This document shows positions 26,088 through 34,405 of a DNA stretch of 64,000 nt, piece by piece (the stretch's first letter is position 1; the number at the start of each line of letters is the position of its first letter). A program made the position numbers and the translations under genes. The notes below the pieces were generated by a model. That model ran no database searches and was not told where the DNA came from. It saw only the letters and a program-made list of their open reading frames with translations. The stretch is taken from contig NZ_CP119560.1 in the NCBI RefSeq assembly GCF_029278565.1, positions 124,001-188,000 of the forward strand, in the 5' to 3' direction. This DNA comes from Haloarcula halophila (GTDB taxonomy: Archaea > Halobacteriota > Halobacteria > Halobacteriales > Haloarculaceae).

Positions 26088-26780
26088 ATGGAACTCGACG
26101 CGGACTTCGATGCCCATCTGGACAAGGGGGGTGTCCGGGTCACCCGACGGGACGTGCAGTTGCTCAGAGCGGTTCGGGAACAGGGATCGCTCAACGCGGC
26201 GGCGGCCGAACTCGGGCGGTCGTACTCCCGTTCACAACAGCGCGTCGTCGAACTCGAAGACGGGTTCGGCCAGCTAGTCGAGCGACAGCGCGGGGGATCT
26301 GGCGGGGGCGGGAGTTCGCTGACGGCGACCGCGAGCGACCTCCTCGCGGAGTTCGACCGCGTCGAGGCCGAGTTCATGGGCGTGGCGGAGGCCGAAGAGA
26401 CGGTGTTCCGGGGGACGGTCGTCGAGCGCGAGGGTGAACTCGGGACGGTCGACACCGATCCGGGACCCGTCCAGGCGATGGTCCCGCCGGGGACGCGCCG
26501 GGTTCGGCTGGCGATCCGTGACGACGCCGTCACGCTCCATCCCCCCGAGAGCGTCCCGGAGACGGAGACCAGCGCCCGGAACCGCTTCCACGGCGAGGTC
26601 CGGGAGGTCGTGCCCGGCGACGCCGTCGTGCGGGTGACCGTCGATATCGGCGGCGACACCCCCCTCGAAGCGCTGGTGACAGAGACGAGCGCCGAGACGC
26701 TGGCTCTGGCGCCGGGTGAGCCGATCGCGGCGTCGTTCAAAGCGACCGCGACGAGAGCGTACCCGGACGACCCTCGCTGA
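26088..26780 (+). CDS. ModE-like regulator (HTH plus TOBE domains)
   Basis: A 230-residue regulator. The N-terminal winged HTH is of LysR/ModE type: LLRAVREQGSLNAAAAELG and SYSRSQQRVVELE (about residues 25-60). The C-terminal half contains two TOBE-like (molybdate/tungstate-binding) beta segments: MVPPGTRRVRLAIRDDAVTL and a second FHGEVREVVPGDAVVRVTVD with VTETSAETLALAPGEPI. This is the ModE architecture, which senses molybdate or tungstate and represses import and/or activates cofactor synthesis. The divergent importer operon is the obvious target. The middle spacer (GGSGGGGSS) is Gly-rich. Confidence 0.88.
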   Translation: MELDADFDAHLDKGGVRVTRRDVQLLRAVREQGSLNAAAAELGRSYSRSQQRVVELEDGFGQLVERQRGGSGGGGSSLTATASDLLAEFDRVEAEFMGVAEAEETVFRGTVVEREGELGTVDTDPGPVQAMVPPGTRRVRLAIRDDAVTLHPPESVPETETSARNRFHGEVREVVPGDAVVRVTVDIGGDTPLEALVTETSAETLALAPGEPIAASFKATATRAYPDDPR

Positions 26781-26888
26781 GTCGCTCCGGTCCGACCCGA
26801 CGGACAGGACTCTCCGGGTATTTATACCCCGTCACTGGTGAGGCAGCGCACACACCGGCTCCCAGCGGCAAGTACCGCACGCGAGACG

Positions 26889-26963
26889 ATGCGACAACAA
26901 CGACCCTCGACCGACGACTGGCCCGGAGCTGTGGCAGTCACCGAAGGAGGGAGCGATCGATGA
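26889..26963 (+). CDS. Possible 24-codon leader ORF overlapping a zinc-ribbon gene
   Basis: Encodes MRQQRPSTDDWPGAVAVTEG and a few more residues; its TGA overlaps the ATG of the next gene (ATGA). The arrangement resembles translational coupling but a chance frame is just as likely. Confidence 0.25.
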   Translation: MRQQRPSTDDWPGAVAVTEGGSDR

Positions 26964-27268
26964 CGATCTCTCCCTCGGCGCTGTGGGACGACGATCACAC
27001 CCGTCGGGTCACGTGTATCGCCTGTGGGGAGACGGTCGACCGCGGAGACGCCCGGGAGTACGACAAACACGGCGAGCGCTGGGACCGCGAGGACAAGGCG
27101 TTCGAGTACCTCTGTAAACCCTGCGACCGTGCGTGCTGCCACCAGCCGCGCGACGGGCTCGAACGGACGCTCGTGGCCGCCGGGGCCGGCCGAAGCGACC
27201 GCCGGACGTTTCTCAGGCGGTACTGCGAGCTAGCGTCTGCGGACGCGGAGCCGGGTGAGGAGTCGTGA
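26960..27268 (+). CDS. Small zinc-ribbon protein (DUF7562-type), function unknown
   Basis: A 102-residue cytosolic protein. Two Cys pairs, CIAC (about residues 19-22) and CKPC (about 52-55), with a third CC pair shortly after (ACCHQPRDG), form a likely zinc-binding knot: TCIACGETVDRGDAREYDKH, then FEYLCKPCDRACCHQPRDG. I recall the haloarchaeal family as DUF7562; no function is established. The C-terminal part is Arg- and Glu-rich and may be unstructured. Its start overlaps a tiny upstream frame. Confidence 0.7.
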   Translation: MTISPSALWDDDHTRRVTCIACGETVDRGDAREYDKHGERWDREDKAFEYLCKPCDRACCHQPRDGLERTLVAAGAGRSDRRTFLRRYCELASADAEPGEES

Positions 27269-27451
27269 CGGGACGGCCCTCTCCAACCTGGTAGCCAGCG
27301 AGTAGGACCCGGTCACGCGTTCGCCTCGGGGCCGATCGCGCGAGTCGGTCACACGCCCGGGACACGACGACAGGTTCGCGTCTCGCCGTCGCCTCCCGTC
27401 CCCGCTACCGGCGACAAAAGACATATGCGACGCCCAGTCGCTGGTTGGGAC

Positions 27452-28204
27452 ATGGCCCCGCGTACGCCCCTCCTCCGCCCCGACAGCTACTTCGCGAACC
27501 GTGAGCTATCGATCGCTCGGGCGGCCGTCCTCGGCGTCCTGTTGACCGGTGCCGCGGTCGCGTTCGTCGCCGGGCTGGGGATGGTGTTCACCGAGAAAGT
27601 CGACGGCACCGTCACGGTCGACAACCCCGACAGACCGCCGGAAGGGTTCTGCGAGTCCGGGATGAACGAGACGTTCGACGACATGAACGACAACCTGACC
27701 GGGACGAACGGGACCGGATTCGACTGTAGCCAACCCGCCCGGATCGAGCGAAACGTCGACACGATCCTCCGGCAGGCGATCGGCCAGATATACCCCGCGA
27801 TGGTGATCGGCTTCCCCATCGTCATCTTCGTCACGGCTGGCCTGCTCCACGCCGGAACGGCGATCTGTGACGCAAGCGGCGGGTTCGCCCGAACGCTGAC
27901 CGTGACTCTCTGGGGGATGACGCCGTTTATCGTCACCACGCCGGTCGCGTTGGGGGCGCTGTGGCTGCTGATGGACCCAGTCACCGTCTCACCGGGGGTC
28001 GCCCCGCAGGCGCTGCAACAGTCCCTCCTCGATAGCCTCCAGCCGTGGGTCCCGGTCGCGCTGGCGCTCAACCTCGTGGGGTCGCTGTGGGGTGCAGTCG
28101 TCTGGACCTTCGGGCTCGAACGCGCCCGTTCGGTCACGCGCGGCCAGGCGGCCGCGGTCGCTGGCTTCGTGACCCTGCTACTCGTCGTCCTCGGGCTCCT
28201 GTGA
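27452..28204 (+). CDS. Yip1-like integral membrane protein
   Basis: A 250-residue membrane protein. After an N-terminal cytosolic stretch ending PDSYFANRELSIARA comes the first helix (AVLGVLLTGAAVAFVAGLG), then a Asn/Thr-rich loop with two Cys (GFCESGMNE and GFDCSQPA), and four more hydrophobic helices. The layout and the PDSYFANRE opening are typical of the haloarchaeal Yip1-domain family. The outside loop with Asn-rich NxT sites could be N-glycosylated. Function unknown. The ATG at 27452 is chosen over the upstream one at 27425 because the preceding residues are not family-like. Confidence 0.75.
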   Translation: MAPRTPLLRPDSYFANRELSIARAAVLGVLLTGAAVAFVAGLGMVFTEKVDGTVTVDNPDRPPEGFCESGMNETFDDMNDNLTGTNGTGFDCSQPARIERNVDTILRQAIGQIYPAMVIGFPIVIFVTAGLLHAGTAICDASGGFARTLTVTLWGMTPFIVTTPVALGALWLLMDPVTVSPGVAPQALQQSLLDSLQPWVPVALALNLVGSLWGAVVWTFGLERARSVTRGQAAAVAGFVTLLLVVLGLL

Positions 28205-28291
28205 GCGTCGGGTCAGGAGCGACGCCGTGGGAGCGGCCGGTCGGTCCCGCCCGACGTTTATACATAGTGGATGTCAACGTCGGGCACGCAG

Positions 28292-28531
28292 ATGTTCCAG
28301 ACCATCGTGGTTCCCACGGACGACGGCCTCGGTGCCCGGCAAGCGGGCAGTCACGCGGGGCCGCTGGTCGACTGCTATCGGGCGGCTGCCAACGCACCGG
28401 CTGCCGTCCCGGGAGACAGGGGCGTCGACCGGTATTTTCCGGGGGTCGTGACCGAGAACCTCGCCCGAACCGCCTCGTCTCCGGGACCATCGGTCCGCAC
28501 CTCGGGCGACAACGCGGAGGGCGGAGTATGA
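28292..28531 (+). pseudogene. Internally deleted UspA remnant
   Basis: The frame opens MFQTIVVPTDDGLGARQAG, a clear first strand of a UspA domain (compare YDTILVPTDGSDHALR in the intact gene at 3130), and near its end reads VVTENLARTASSPGPSVRTS, like a UspA C-terminus (SVTEDVVRQSPVPVLTVR). Between them are only about 40 residues of unrelated composition instead of ~90, so the ATP-binding GxxG loop and the central fold are missing. It is a collapsed copy that cannot form the domain. A promoter-like TTTATAC sits at 28257-28263, just upstream. Its stop codon overlaps the start of the next lipoprotein gene (ATGA), so it may survive as a leader cistron. Confidence 0.65.
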
Positions 28532-29181
28532 ATCCATCGACCTCTCGGATGGACCGACGTACCTTCCTTCGATCCGGCGTGGCAGCCGCGGTCCTCGGAC
28601 TCGCCGGCTGTGGGGCTCGGTCGGGTGGTTCCGCCTTCGAGGAGGGGTTCGAGGACGGAGTCGGTCAGTGGGACTCGGCGGCCGCCATCGGTCCGGAAGT
28701 GGCCATCGACGAGTTCGAGTGGTCGGTGGCGGTGACCGACGAGCGGGCCGCGAGCGGCCAACAGAGTCTGGAACTGTTCACGGAAGGCGATTACGACGAC
28801 GGGACCGCCTGGGTCGTCCATCCGGTTTCGGTGCCGTCGTCGGGTCGGTACCGGGCAACCGTTACGGCCTCGTTCTGGAGCGAGTCGGAGTCGTTCAACA
28901 CGCTCCGAAACGCCGTGATGTGCCTGGGGACCGATCGCCCCGAAGACGAATCCGACTTCCCGGACCCCGGCGTGAACACGACGACGCTGGGTGAGGTACC
29001 GTACGGCGGGCTCCGCGAACCGCTGCACCTCGCCGAAGGGTGGCGCGAGTACCGCTTCGAGTGGACAACACCGCCGCTGTCGACGGACACGCTGTACGTC
29101 GCGGCTGGGACGAGCGTCGTCTGGGAGGCCGACGCGACCCACTACCTCGACGACCTCACCGTCGACCTCACACCACGGTGA
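28528..29181 (+). CDS. Tat-exported lipoprotein, carbohydrate-binding-like fold
   Basis: A 217-residue lipoprotein. The signal contains DRRTFLRSG (twin arginine) and a lipobox ending LAGC, Cys about residue 28. The mature part, FEEGFEDGVGQWDSAAAIGP at its start, repeated beta strands with aromatic residues (TASFWSESESFN) and a final YLDDLTVDLTPR, has the look of a jelly-roll carbohydrate-binding module: such modules often begin with a GFEDG..W element and end with an LDD strand. No catalytic residues are evident. Ligand unknown. The frame continues upstream for 160 codons but with no family-like content; the ATG at 28528 directly precedes the Tat signal and overlaps the stop of the UspA remnant. 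Confidence 0.78.
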   Translation: MNPSTSRMDRRTFLRSGVAAAVLGLAGCGARSGGSAFEEGFEDGVGQWDSAAAIGPEVAIDEFEWSVAVTDERAASGQQSLELFTEGDYDDGTAWVVHPVSVPSSGRYRATVTASFWSESESFNTLRNAVMCLGTDRPEDESDFPDPGVNTTTLGEVPYGGLREPLHLAEGWREYRFEWTTPPLSTDTLYVAAGTSVVWEADATHYLDDLTVDLTPR

Positions 29182-29191
29182 GCCGGGACCC

Positions 29192-29668
29192 ATGACGGTC
29201 GGTGCCGACCTCCGTCGATCGAACGTCCCCGTCGCCGTCGCGTTCCTGCTCGGACTGGTTGCCCACGCTGTCGACCAGCTACTGTTTCTCCGTGCTGGAC
29301 CGATCCCGATACTCGTCGCCGGCCCCGTCGTCGCCACACTCCTGTTCGCCCGCGTCCGACCTCGGACGCCGCCGCTCCAGACGGTCGGGCTCTTGCTCTG
29401 GGGCGCTGCCGGCTCGGGCATCGCCGTCCTCCTGGTGTACGTTCAGGCGGTCTCCATGGAACTACCACGCCCGCTCTCGGGGACCGAGATGGTGCTGTTC
29501 GACGTGGGGATGTTCTGCTGGTTCGTGGGGGTCTTGGCAGCCGGCTACGCTCACGCCGCAGGCCAGCGGCCCGACCGTGCAGTAGCCCTCCTGGCGGTGC
29601 TTCCCATCCTGCAGGCCGCCTACGTGCTCGGTCTCGGGGTGTTGGTCGTCCTGGGGGTGTACGCCTGA
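29192..29668 (+). CDS. Five-helix integral membrane protein, function unknown
   Basis: A 158-residue protein that is nearly all membrane: five hydrophobic helices with short loops, beginning FLLGLVAHAVDQLLF and ending AYVLGLGVLVVLGVY. The helices contain few charged residues and two of them hold His or Asp (AHAVDQ). Not a family I recognise. It starts 10 bases after the lipoprotein stop, so the two genes are probably co-transcribed. The ATG at 29192 follows directly after the previous gene; no other start is better. Confidence 0.7.
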   Translation: MTVGADLRRSNVPVAVAFLLGLVAHAVDQLLFLRAGPIPILVAGPVVATLLFARVRPRTPPLQTVGLLLWGAAGSGIAVLLVYVQAVSMELPRPLSGTEMVLFDVGMFCWFVGVLAAGYAHAAGQRPDRAVALLAVLPILQAAYVLGLGVLVVLGVYA

Positions 29669-29750
29669 AAGAGCGGATATTCCCCTCGAATGACTGGATG
29701 GCGAAAACACACGCCCTCTGACACTCCTTCGCCGGGCGGTACCTACCGGC

Positions 29751-30323
29751 TCAGCCCAGCAGGAGTTTGAGCCACTCGTTGTCTCGTACCACCGACAGCT
29801 CTTCGATGTAGCTGTCCAATCCGAGGATGCGTCCAGCGCCGAACGCGCCGAGCCCGAACAGTAACACCGCGTAGACGATGTGATCGTCGACGACCCAGCC
29901 GTGTGCGACCGGGAGCCCGGCCAACAGTCCGCCCTGTAGTGCCGCGAGCCAGTAGAACAGCATCATTACCGCGCCCCAGAACGCGCTGAACCGGACGAAC
30001 GCGCCCACTAAGAGTGCGAGTCCGGTCAGGGTCAGCCCGAGCATGTTCAGCCAGTCGATGACCGGCAACCCCGCCATCGAGGCGAAAACGCCGGTCAACG
30101 GGTTCCCCGCCGGCACTGCGTTCTGCAGGAAGCCTGCTGCTGTCCAGTTGTTCGACGGGTCCGCGTCGAGATACGTGACGAGTTTCGTGATCCCGCCCTG
30201 GAACAGCGTCCAGCCCATCACGATCCGCATGAAAAACAGGGAGTAGCCGATCCAGGTCTCCGAGTAATCGAACCTGACGTTGCGTCCGAGCATCTCCGAC
30301 TGGAGCGTCCGTTTGGTGCTCAT
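29751..30323 (-). CDS. doxX: DoxX family membrane protein
   Basis: A 190-residue membrane protein of the DoxX/DoxD group. Four hydrophobic helices are visible: WIGYSLFFMRIVMGWTLFQG, DWLNMLGLTLTGLALLVGA, FWGAVMMLFYWLAALQGG and IVYAVLLFGLGAFGAGRI. The arrangement R..MGWTLFQGGITKL and later LLVGAFVRFSAFWG matches the family. DoxX proteins are linked to thiosulfate-quinone oxidoreductase subunits or membrane redox roles; here no DoxD/DoxA partner is adjacent, so a role is not assigned. A second Met two codons upstream is possible. The leaderless start is supported by an ATATATAT box about 25 bases before the ATG. Confidence 0.85.
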   Translation of the reverse strand: MSTKRTLQSEMLGRNVRFDYSETWIGYSLFFMRIVMGWTLFQGGITKLVTYLDADPSNNWTAAGFLQNAVPAGNPLTGVFASMAGLPVIDWLNMLGLTLTGLALLVGAFVRFSAFWGAVMMLFYWLAALQGGLLAGLPVAHGWVVDDHIVYAVLLFGLGAFGAGRILGLDSYIEELSVVRDNEWLKLLLG

Positions 30324-30592
30324 ACACAAATATTGATCAAATGAATATATATCCGTTTGGGGTATTATTCATTTCCGAGAATTCGAGCCCGGAACTGATT
30401 CTCGTGACGGTCTGTCCTCTGCCGCGACGCGTCTGTGGGCGGGTCAGTGTGGTTCCCAGCCGCTGGGAACCTCGGGCTCGATTGAAGACATCACTCACGA
30501 AAGTTCCTACTAGACCGTCGCCCTCAACCCGCCGCTCGCCCAGTGTACGGGCCTGGCCGACAGCCGAGGAATCCACACCCGCATCCAGAGCA
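30324..30592. promoter_or_regulatory. Intergenic promoter region, doxX-like gene and small membrane gene
   Basis: The 269 bases between the divergent genes hold a TATA box (ATATATAT at 30345-30352) for the leftward doxX-like gene, and the palindrome TTGATCAA (30333-30340) between that TATA box and the start codon, a place typical for repressor binding. The rest is GC-richer with no gene seen. Confidence 0.55.
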
Positions 30593-30898
30593 ATGATCCC
30601 TACGACTACCTCGACGGTGTTGCTCGTCGTCGTGACCGCCGTGACGCTGGTCGTCGGCGGCAGCATCGCACGTCTGGCGTATCGCGCGGCGCGTCGGACC
30701 GATTCGGAGCCGCTCAGGCTGTTCAGCTACGGGTTCGGTAGCATCGCCGTCGGGCTGGCGGCGAGCGGTTTCGTCTCGCTCGTGACGACCTGGTCGACTG
30801 GCGAGGTCCTCATCGTCCAGGGAGTCTTCGTGCTGATCGGACTCGCTTTCCTGGTGCGCTCGCTGTACGTCGGGGGACAGAACCCGACGAGCACGTGA
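30593..30898 (+). CDS. DUF7521-type small membrane protein
   Basis: A 101-residue protein with three predicted helices: VLLVVVTAVTLVVGGSIARL, FGSIAVGLAASGFVSLVTT and VLIVQGVFVLIGLAFLVRSL. The pattern RLAYRAARRTDSEPLRLFSYGFG between helices 1 and 2 is characteristic of the haloarchaeal family I recall as DUF7521, often linked to a small HTH regulator; none is adjacent here. The ATG at 30593 lies right before the first helix; the frame is open a further 84 codons upstream but with arginine- and serine-rich, non-membrane sequence. It ends 9 bases from the convergent ATPase gene. Confidence 0.72.
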   Translation: MIPTTTSTVLLVVVTAVTLVVGGSIARLAYRAARRTDSEPLRLFSYGFGSIAVGLAASGFVSLVTTWSTGEVLIVQGVFVLIGLAFLVRSLYVGGQNPTST

Positions 30899-30907
30899 AC
30901 GACCCGC

Positions 30908-33292
30908 TCAGTCGGCCTCGGCGGCGACGGCTCCCGTCGGATCGGTGCCCGCAGCGTCGGCGGCGGTGCTGTCGGACCCAGTCGTCAGGCGTCTCGCGGA
31001 GTTTCCGACGACCAACAGGCTGCTCGCGGTCATGGCGAGCGCGGCAAACAGCGGGTTGAGGACGCCGGCGAGCGCAAGCGGAAGTGCGACGGCGTTGTAA
31101 CAGAACGCCCACGCGAGGTTCTGGCGGATCCGCGACCGCGTCGCGGCGGTGAGATCGAACACCGACGGGACCTGCCTGAGGCTGTCGGTCGTCACCACTG
31201 CGTCGGCGGCCTCCGCGGCGAGTCGGGTCCCCGACTCCAGTGCGATACCCAGATCCGCGGTTCCCAGTGCTGGCGCGTCGTTCGTCCCGTCCCCGACCAT
31301 CGCGACGGTCCCGCGGGACTGGAGGCGCTGGATCACCTCGGCTTTCGCTTCCGGCGGGACGCCGGCGAACACCTCGTCGACAGCCTCGTGTTCGCGGAAC
31401 CCTTGGGCCGCCTCCGGGCTGTCGCCGGTGATGACGACGACCTCGTGGTCGACGGAGAGCGCGCGTACGACCGACTCCCAGGCCTCGCGTGGCCGGTCGC
31501 CACCGACGACGACGTCCCGAGCGCGTCCGTTCCAGCCCACGAGCGCGGGGACGTATCCGTTCGAACGCGCGCGGTCACATCGATCGCGGAGTTCCGCGGG
31601 GACGGTCAGCCCCTCGTCCGTGAGCAGCGAGGGGGTGCCGACGACGACGCGCTCGCCGTCGACGGTCGCACTGACGCCCCGTCCCGGGTGGGTCTCGAAC
31701 CGCTCGACCGTCGCGTCGGGGGCCGATGCCGCGTCCGTGATAGCAGTCGCGAGCGGGTGGTCGGCGAACTGCTCGACGGCAGCGGCTCTACGCATGACGC
31801 GCTCGTCGGCTCGCTCGACGAGTGACACGTCGCCCGTCGTCAGCGTGCCGGTCTTGTCGAAGGCGACCACGTCGGCTTCCGTCGCCGTCTCGAACACCGA
31901 CCCGTCGGTGATGACGACGCCGTCGTCGAGGGCCTGTCTCACGCCGGCGGCCGTCGCCAGCGGCGTCGCTAGCCCGAGCGCACAGGGACAGGAGACGACC
32001 AGTATCGCCAGCCCGGTCAACAGGGCGTCGGTGGCTGTCGTCCCCGCAAGGAGGTGTGCGCCGGTCGCGACGACCGCCAGGACCACCACGAGCGGGACGA
32101 ACACCGCGGCGATCCGGTCGACGAGCCGTTGCACGTCGCTCCGGTCGCTCTGGACCTCCCAGAGGAAGTCGGTGAGCCGGTCGACGGTACTCCGTGCGTC
32201 GGGGCCGACCGTCACGACGAGGCCGCCGTCGGTGACCATCCCGCCGCCGATTACTTCGTCGCCCGGCGTTTTCCGGACCGGTAGCGACTCGCCGGTGACC
32301 AACGACTCGTCGACGGCCGCGGTCCCCTCCAGGACGGTTCCGTCGACCGGTAGCCGCTCGCCGTCTCCGACGACCACCTCGTCACCGGCCGCGAGGTCGC
32401 CGACACCGACCGTCTCGGTCCCATCGGCGGTGCGTCGGCGAGCGGTGTCTGTCCGTTGTTCCGTGAGTTCGGTCAACCGCCCGGCAGCGGCCTCCCGGAC
32501 CCGGTCCTGGTAGTAGTCGCCGACCGAGACGGCCACGACGATGACCGTCGCCACGTCGAAGTACACCTCCGTGTGGCCCAGCAACAGCGCGAGGACGCTG
32601 TAGCCGAAGGCCGTCGCCGCGGCCATCGCCACCAGTAGATCCATGTTGGGGTGGCCGGCCCGGAGGCTGACGTACGCGCCCCGGAGGATCGGGAAGCCGG
32701 TGTAGCCGACGACGACGGCGGTCATGACGGCGGTGTTCCACAGCAGATACGATCCGGCGGGACCGGTCAGATCGACGAACAGGAGATCGGAGCCGAGACC
32801 CAGATACGCCGGGTAGAGAAAGAGGACGTACCACAGCATCGTCATCATCCCGAAGAACCCGCCGACCAGCAACCGGCCTTCGAGTTCGTGTTCGTCGTCG
32901 GTGCCCGCCTCGGCAGCAGTGGCTTCGTACCCAGTGCCTTCGACGACCGCGGGCAGTTCCTCGGCCGCGACTCGGTCGGGATCGTAGGTGAGTTTCATCG
33001 TCCCGGTCGAGTAGCTCGCGGCGGCACCGGCGACCCCCTCGTGATCGGTGGCACGGGCCTCCAGGAACGTCTCGCAGGTCCCACAGTGCATCCCGTCGAC
33101 GGAGAGATACGCCGTCTCGCCCTCGGCGTCGTCGGGATCAGCCCCCGTTTCGACGTCGGCGACGCTCCGGTCGGCCGGTTCGTCGAGCGTTCTCGCCACT
33201 TCCAGACAGCCCCGACAGCAGAACTCGCCGTCGACGCCGCTGTCGGTGACGGGCGGATCGGCGGGCAATCCACAGAGCGGACAGGTCGTCAT
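30908..33292 (-). CDS. Copper-transporting P1B-type ATPase (CcoI/CopA-type)
   Basis: A 794-residue heavy-metal pump. The N-terminus has a Cys-rich metal-binding segment (CPLCGLPAD and FCCRGCLEV) of the kind found in CcoI/FixI ATPases, then a heavy-metal-associated domain with GMHCGTC (Cys 70, Cys 73). The core has TGES, the membrane metal site SCPCALGLATP (CPC 435-437), the phosphorylated Asp in DKTGTLTTG (479-487), and the hinge GDGTNDAPAL. All catalytic parts are intact. The CPC motif and neighbouring SafE-like and cytochrome oxidase genes point to copper delivery to the ba3-type oxidase rather than mere export. Start chosen as the ATG at 33290-33292 because it begins the CPLC element; the frame continues upstream. 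It is the last gene of a leftward three-gene set. Confidence 0.93.
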   Translation of the reverse strand: MTTCPLCGLPADPPVTDSGVDGEFCCRGCLEVARTLDEPADRSVADVETGADPDDAEGETAYLSVDGMHCGTCETFLEARATDHEGVAGAAASYSTGTMKLTYDPDRVAAEELPAVVEGTGYEATAAEAGTDDEHELEGRLLVGGFFGMMTMLWYVLFLYPAYLGLGSDLLFVDLTGPAGSYLLWNTAVMTAVVVGYTGFPILRGAYVSLRAGHPNMDLLVAMAAATAFGYSVLALLLGHTEVYFDVATVIVVAVSVGDYYQDRVREAAAGRLTELTEQRTDTARRRTADGTETVGVGDLAAGDEVVVGDGERLPVDGTVLEGTAAVDESLVTGESLPVRKTPGDEVIGGGMVTDGGLVVTVGPDARSTVDRLTDFLWEVQSDRSDVQRLVDRIAAVFVPLVVVLAVVATGAHLLAGTTATDALLTGLAILVVSCPCALGLATPLATAAGVRQALDDGVVITDGSVFETATEADVVAFDKTGTLTTGDVSLVERADERVMRRAAAVEQFADHPLATAITDAASAPDATVERFETHPGRGVSATVDGERVVVGTPSLLTDEGLTVPAELRDRCDRARSNGYVPALVGWNGRARDVVVGGDRPREAWESVVRALSVDHEVVVITGDSPEAAQGFREHEAVDEVFAGVPPEAKAEVIQRLQSRGTVAMVGDGTNDAPALGTADLGIALESGTRLAAEAADAVVTTDSLRQVPSVFDLTAATRSRIRQNLAWAFCYNAVALPLALAGVLNPLFAALAMTASSLLVVGNSARRLTTGSDSTAADAAGTDPTGAVAAEAD

Positions 33293-33296
33293 TGTC

Positions 33297-34070
33297 TCAG
33301 GTCCATGGCATCGGCAGGGCTGGGTTCGGGATCGAGACGCCGAAGACGCCGAGGCCGTTCGAGAGGGGCACCAGCGCCAGCACCAGGAAGACGGCCCCGA
33401 GGACGCGGTGGAGTGTGGCTCTGCGTGAGGGGGATAGCGACCCGAAGGCCGTCCCGTAGGCGAACACCAGCGGGATCGTTCCCAGTCCAAGCGCCGCAAG
33501 CGAGAGCCCGCCGGTCACCGCCGAACCGGTGGCGAAGGCGTAGAGAAACGCCGGGTAGAGCAACGGACACGGGAGCAACCCGTGCATCGCACCGAGCGCG
33601 ACGATCCCGGGGCCGTCGACCCAGGCGTCGACACGCGCCACAAGTACCGTCGAGACCCGACGGAAGAGGCCACCGACGACGGGGATCGACGCCGCGAGAT
33701 CCACCGCGCTCCCGCGCGTGAGATAGCCCAGCCCGACGGCGAGGATACAGAGTCCGACCGCGACACCGACGACGCCGCGAACCGCCGTCCCGAGTCGGGC
33801 GAGTCCGGCCACGTCGAAGAGGACGCCGCCCGCGGCACCCAGGACCACACCGACAGCCGTGTAGCTGCCTGCCCGCCCGACGTTGAAGAGGGCCTGTTGC
33901 CGGAGTTCGTGCGTCGAGACCGGGCCACCGTCGTCCAGTCGCTCGGCGTAGGTGGTTACGAGCGGGCCACACATCCCCAGACAGTGGACGCTCCCGACCA
34001 GTCCGAGACCGGCGAAGGCCGCGATCCCGACTGTCTCGCCCGCGGTCAAGCCGGCGGTCAGTGGCCCCAT
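33297..34070 (-). CDS. Sulfite exporter TauE/SafE-like membrane protein (oxidase maturation)
   Basis: A 257-residue membrane protein with six or more helices of the TauE/SafE (DsbD-transmembrane-like, UreH-type) group. The two cysteine motifs in membrane segments are visible: SVHCLGMCGPLV (about residues 27-38) and HGLLPCPLLYP (about 163-173). In bacteria such a protein beside a CcoI-type ATPase is linked to cytochrome oxidase maturation (copper or heme handling); that is the inferred role here. Only four bases separate it from the ATPase gene, so the two are co-transcribed. The start at 34068-34070 is directly before the first helix, one base from the stop of the small upstream gene. Confidence 0.88.
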   Translation of the reverse strand: MGPLTAGLTAGETVGIAAFAGLGLVGSVHCLGMCGPLVTTYAERLDDGGPVSTHELRQQALFNVGRAGSYTAVGVVLGAAGGVLFDVAGLARLGTAVRGVVGVAVGLCILAVGLGYLTRGSAVDLAASIPVVGGLFRRVSTVLVARVDAWVDGPGIVALGAMHGLLPCPLLYPAFLYAFATGSAVTGGLSLAALGLGTIPLVFAYGTAFGSLSPSRRATLHRVLGAVFLVLALVPLSNGLGVFGVSIPNPALPMPWT

Positions 34071-34071
34071 C

Positions 34072-34248
34072 TCAGGCGGGCTGGCCCTCGTGGGGTGCGG
34101 TCATCAGGAAGAGGCTCGCGGCGATGATGACGACGCTCACGAGCGACAGCGCGACGATCGTCCGACCGGTTCCTTGGAGATAGTACGCGACGGGTGCCAG
34201 CCCGACCAGGGCCAGGACAGTCACGAGACGCGGACTAGATCCGGACAT
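34072..34248 (-). CDS. Small two-helix membrane protein (58 residues)
   Basis: A short gene: MSGSSPRLVTVLALVGLAPV then YYLQGTGRTIV and a second helix ALSLVSVVIIAASLFLMT, ending PHEGQPA. Its stop is one base from the start of the SafE-like gene, so it is the first cistron of the leftward oxidase-maturation operon. Its size and position suit a small oxidase accessory protein, but no family is recognised. Good hydrophobic pattern and tight spacing support it as real. Confidence 0.7.
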   Translation of the reverse strand: MSGSSPRLVTVLALVGLAPVAYYLQGTGRTIVALSLVSVVIIAASLFLMTAPHEGQPA

Positions 34249-34405
34249 ACTCGCCCCTAAGATGGAGGGAACATAAAAACGATAGGCCCGTTCCTGCCGG
34301 CTGAAAAGGCGGGAGGTGGTTTTTTGTACTGGTCCTGATGGCGTCGACTATGGGCAGAGGAACTGCTGGAGATTCACACGGATCGCGACAACAGGAGGGG
34401 TCGCG
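34249..34405. promoter_or_regulatory. Divergent promoter region of the oxidase cluster
   Basis: 157 bases between the divergent maturation and oxidase operons. It contains an AT-rich stretch near 34261-34278 (ACATAAAAACGATAGG) and GGTTTTTTG at 34317-34325. A strong Shine-Dalgarno-like AGGAGGGG at 34393-34400 precedes the halocyanin start by five bases, unusual in a genome with many leaderless genes. Confidence 0.6.

Noticed and set aside
31149-32513. A 454-codon forward frame over the P-type ATPase gene
   Set aside because: Ser/Arg/Thr-rich shadow without motifs; the ATPase on the other strand has every catalytic element.
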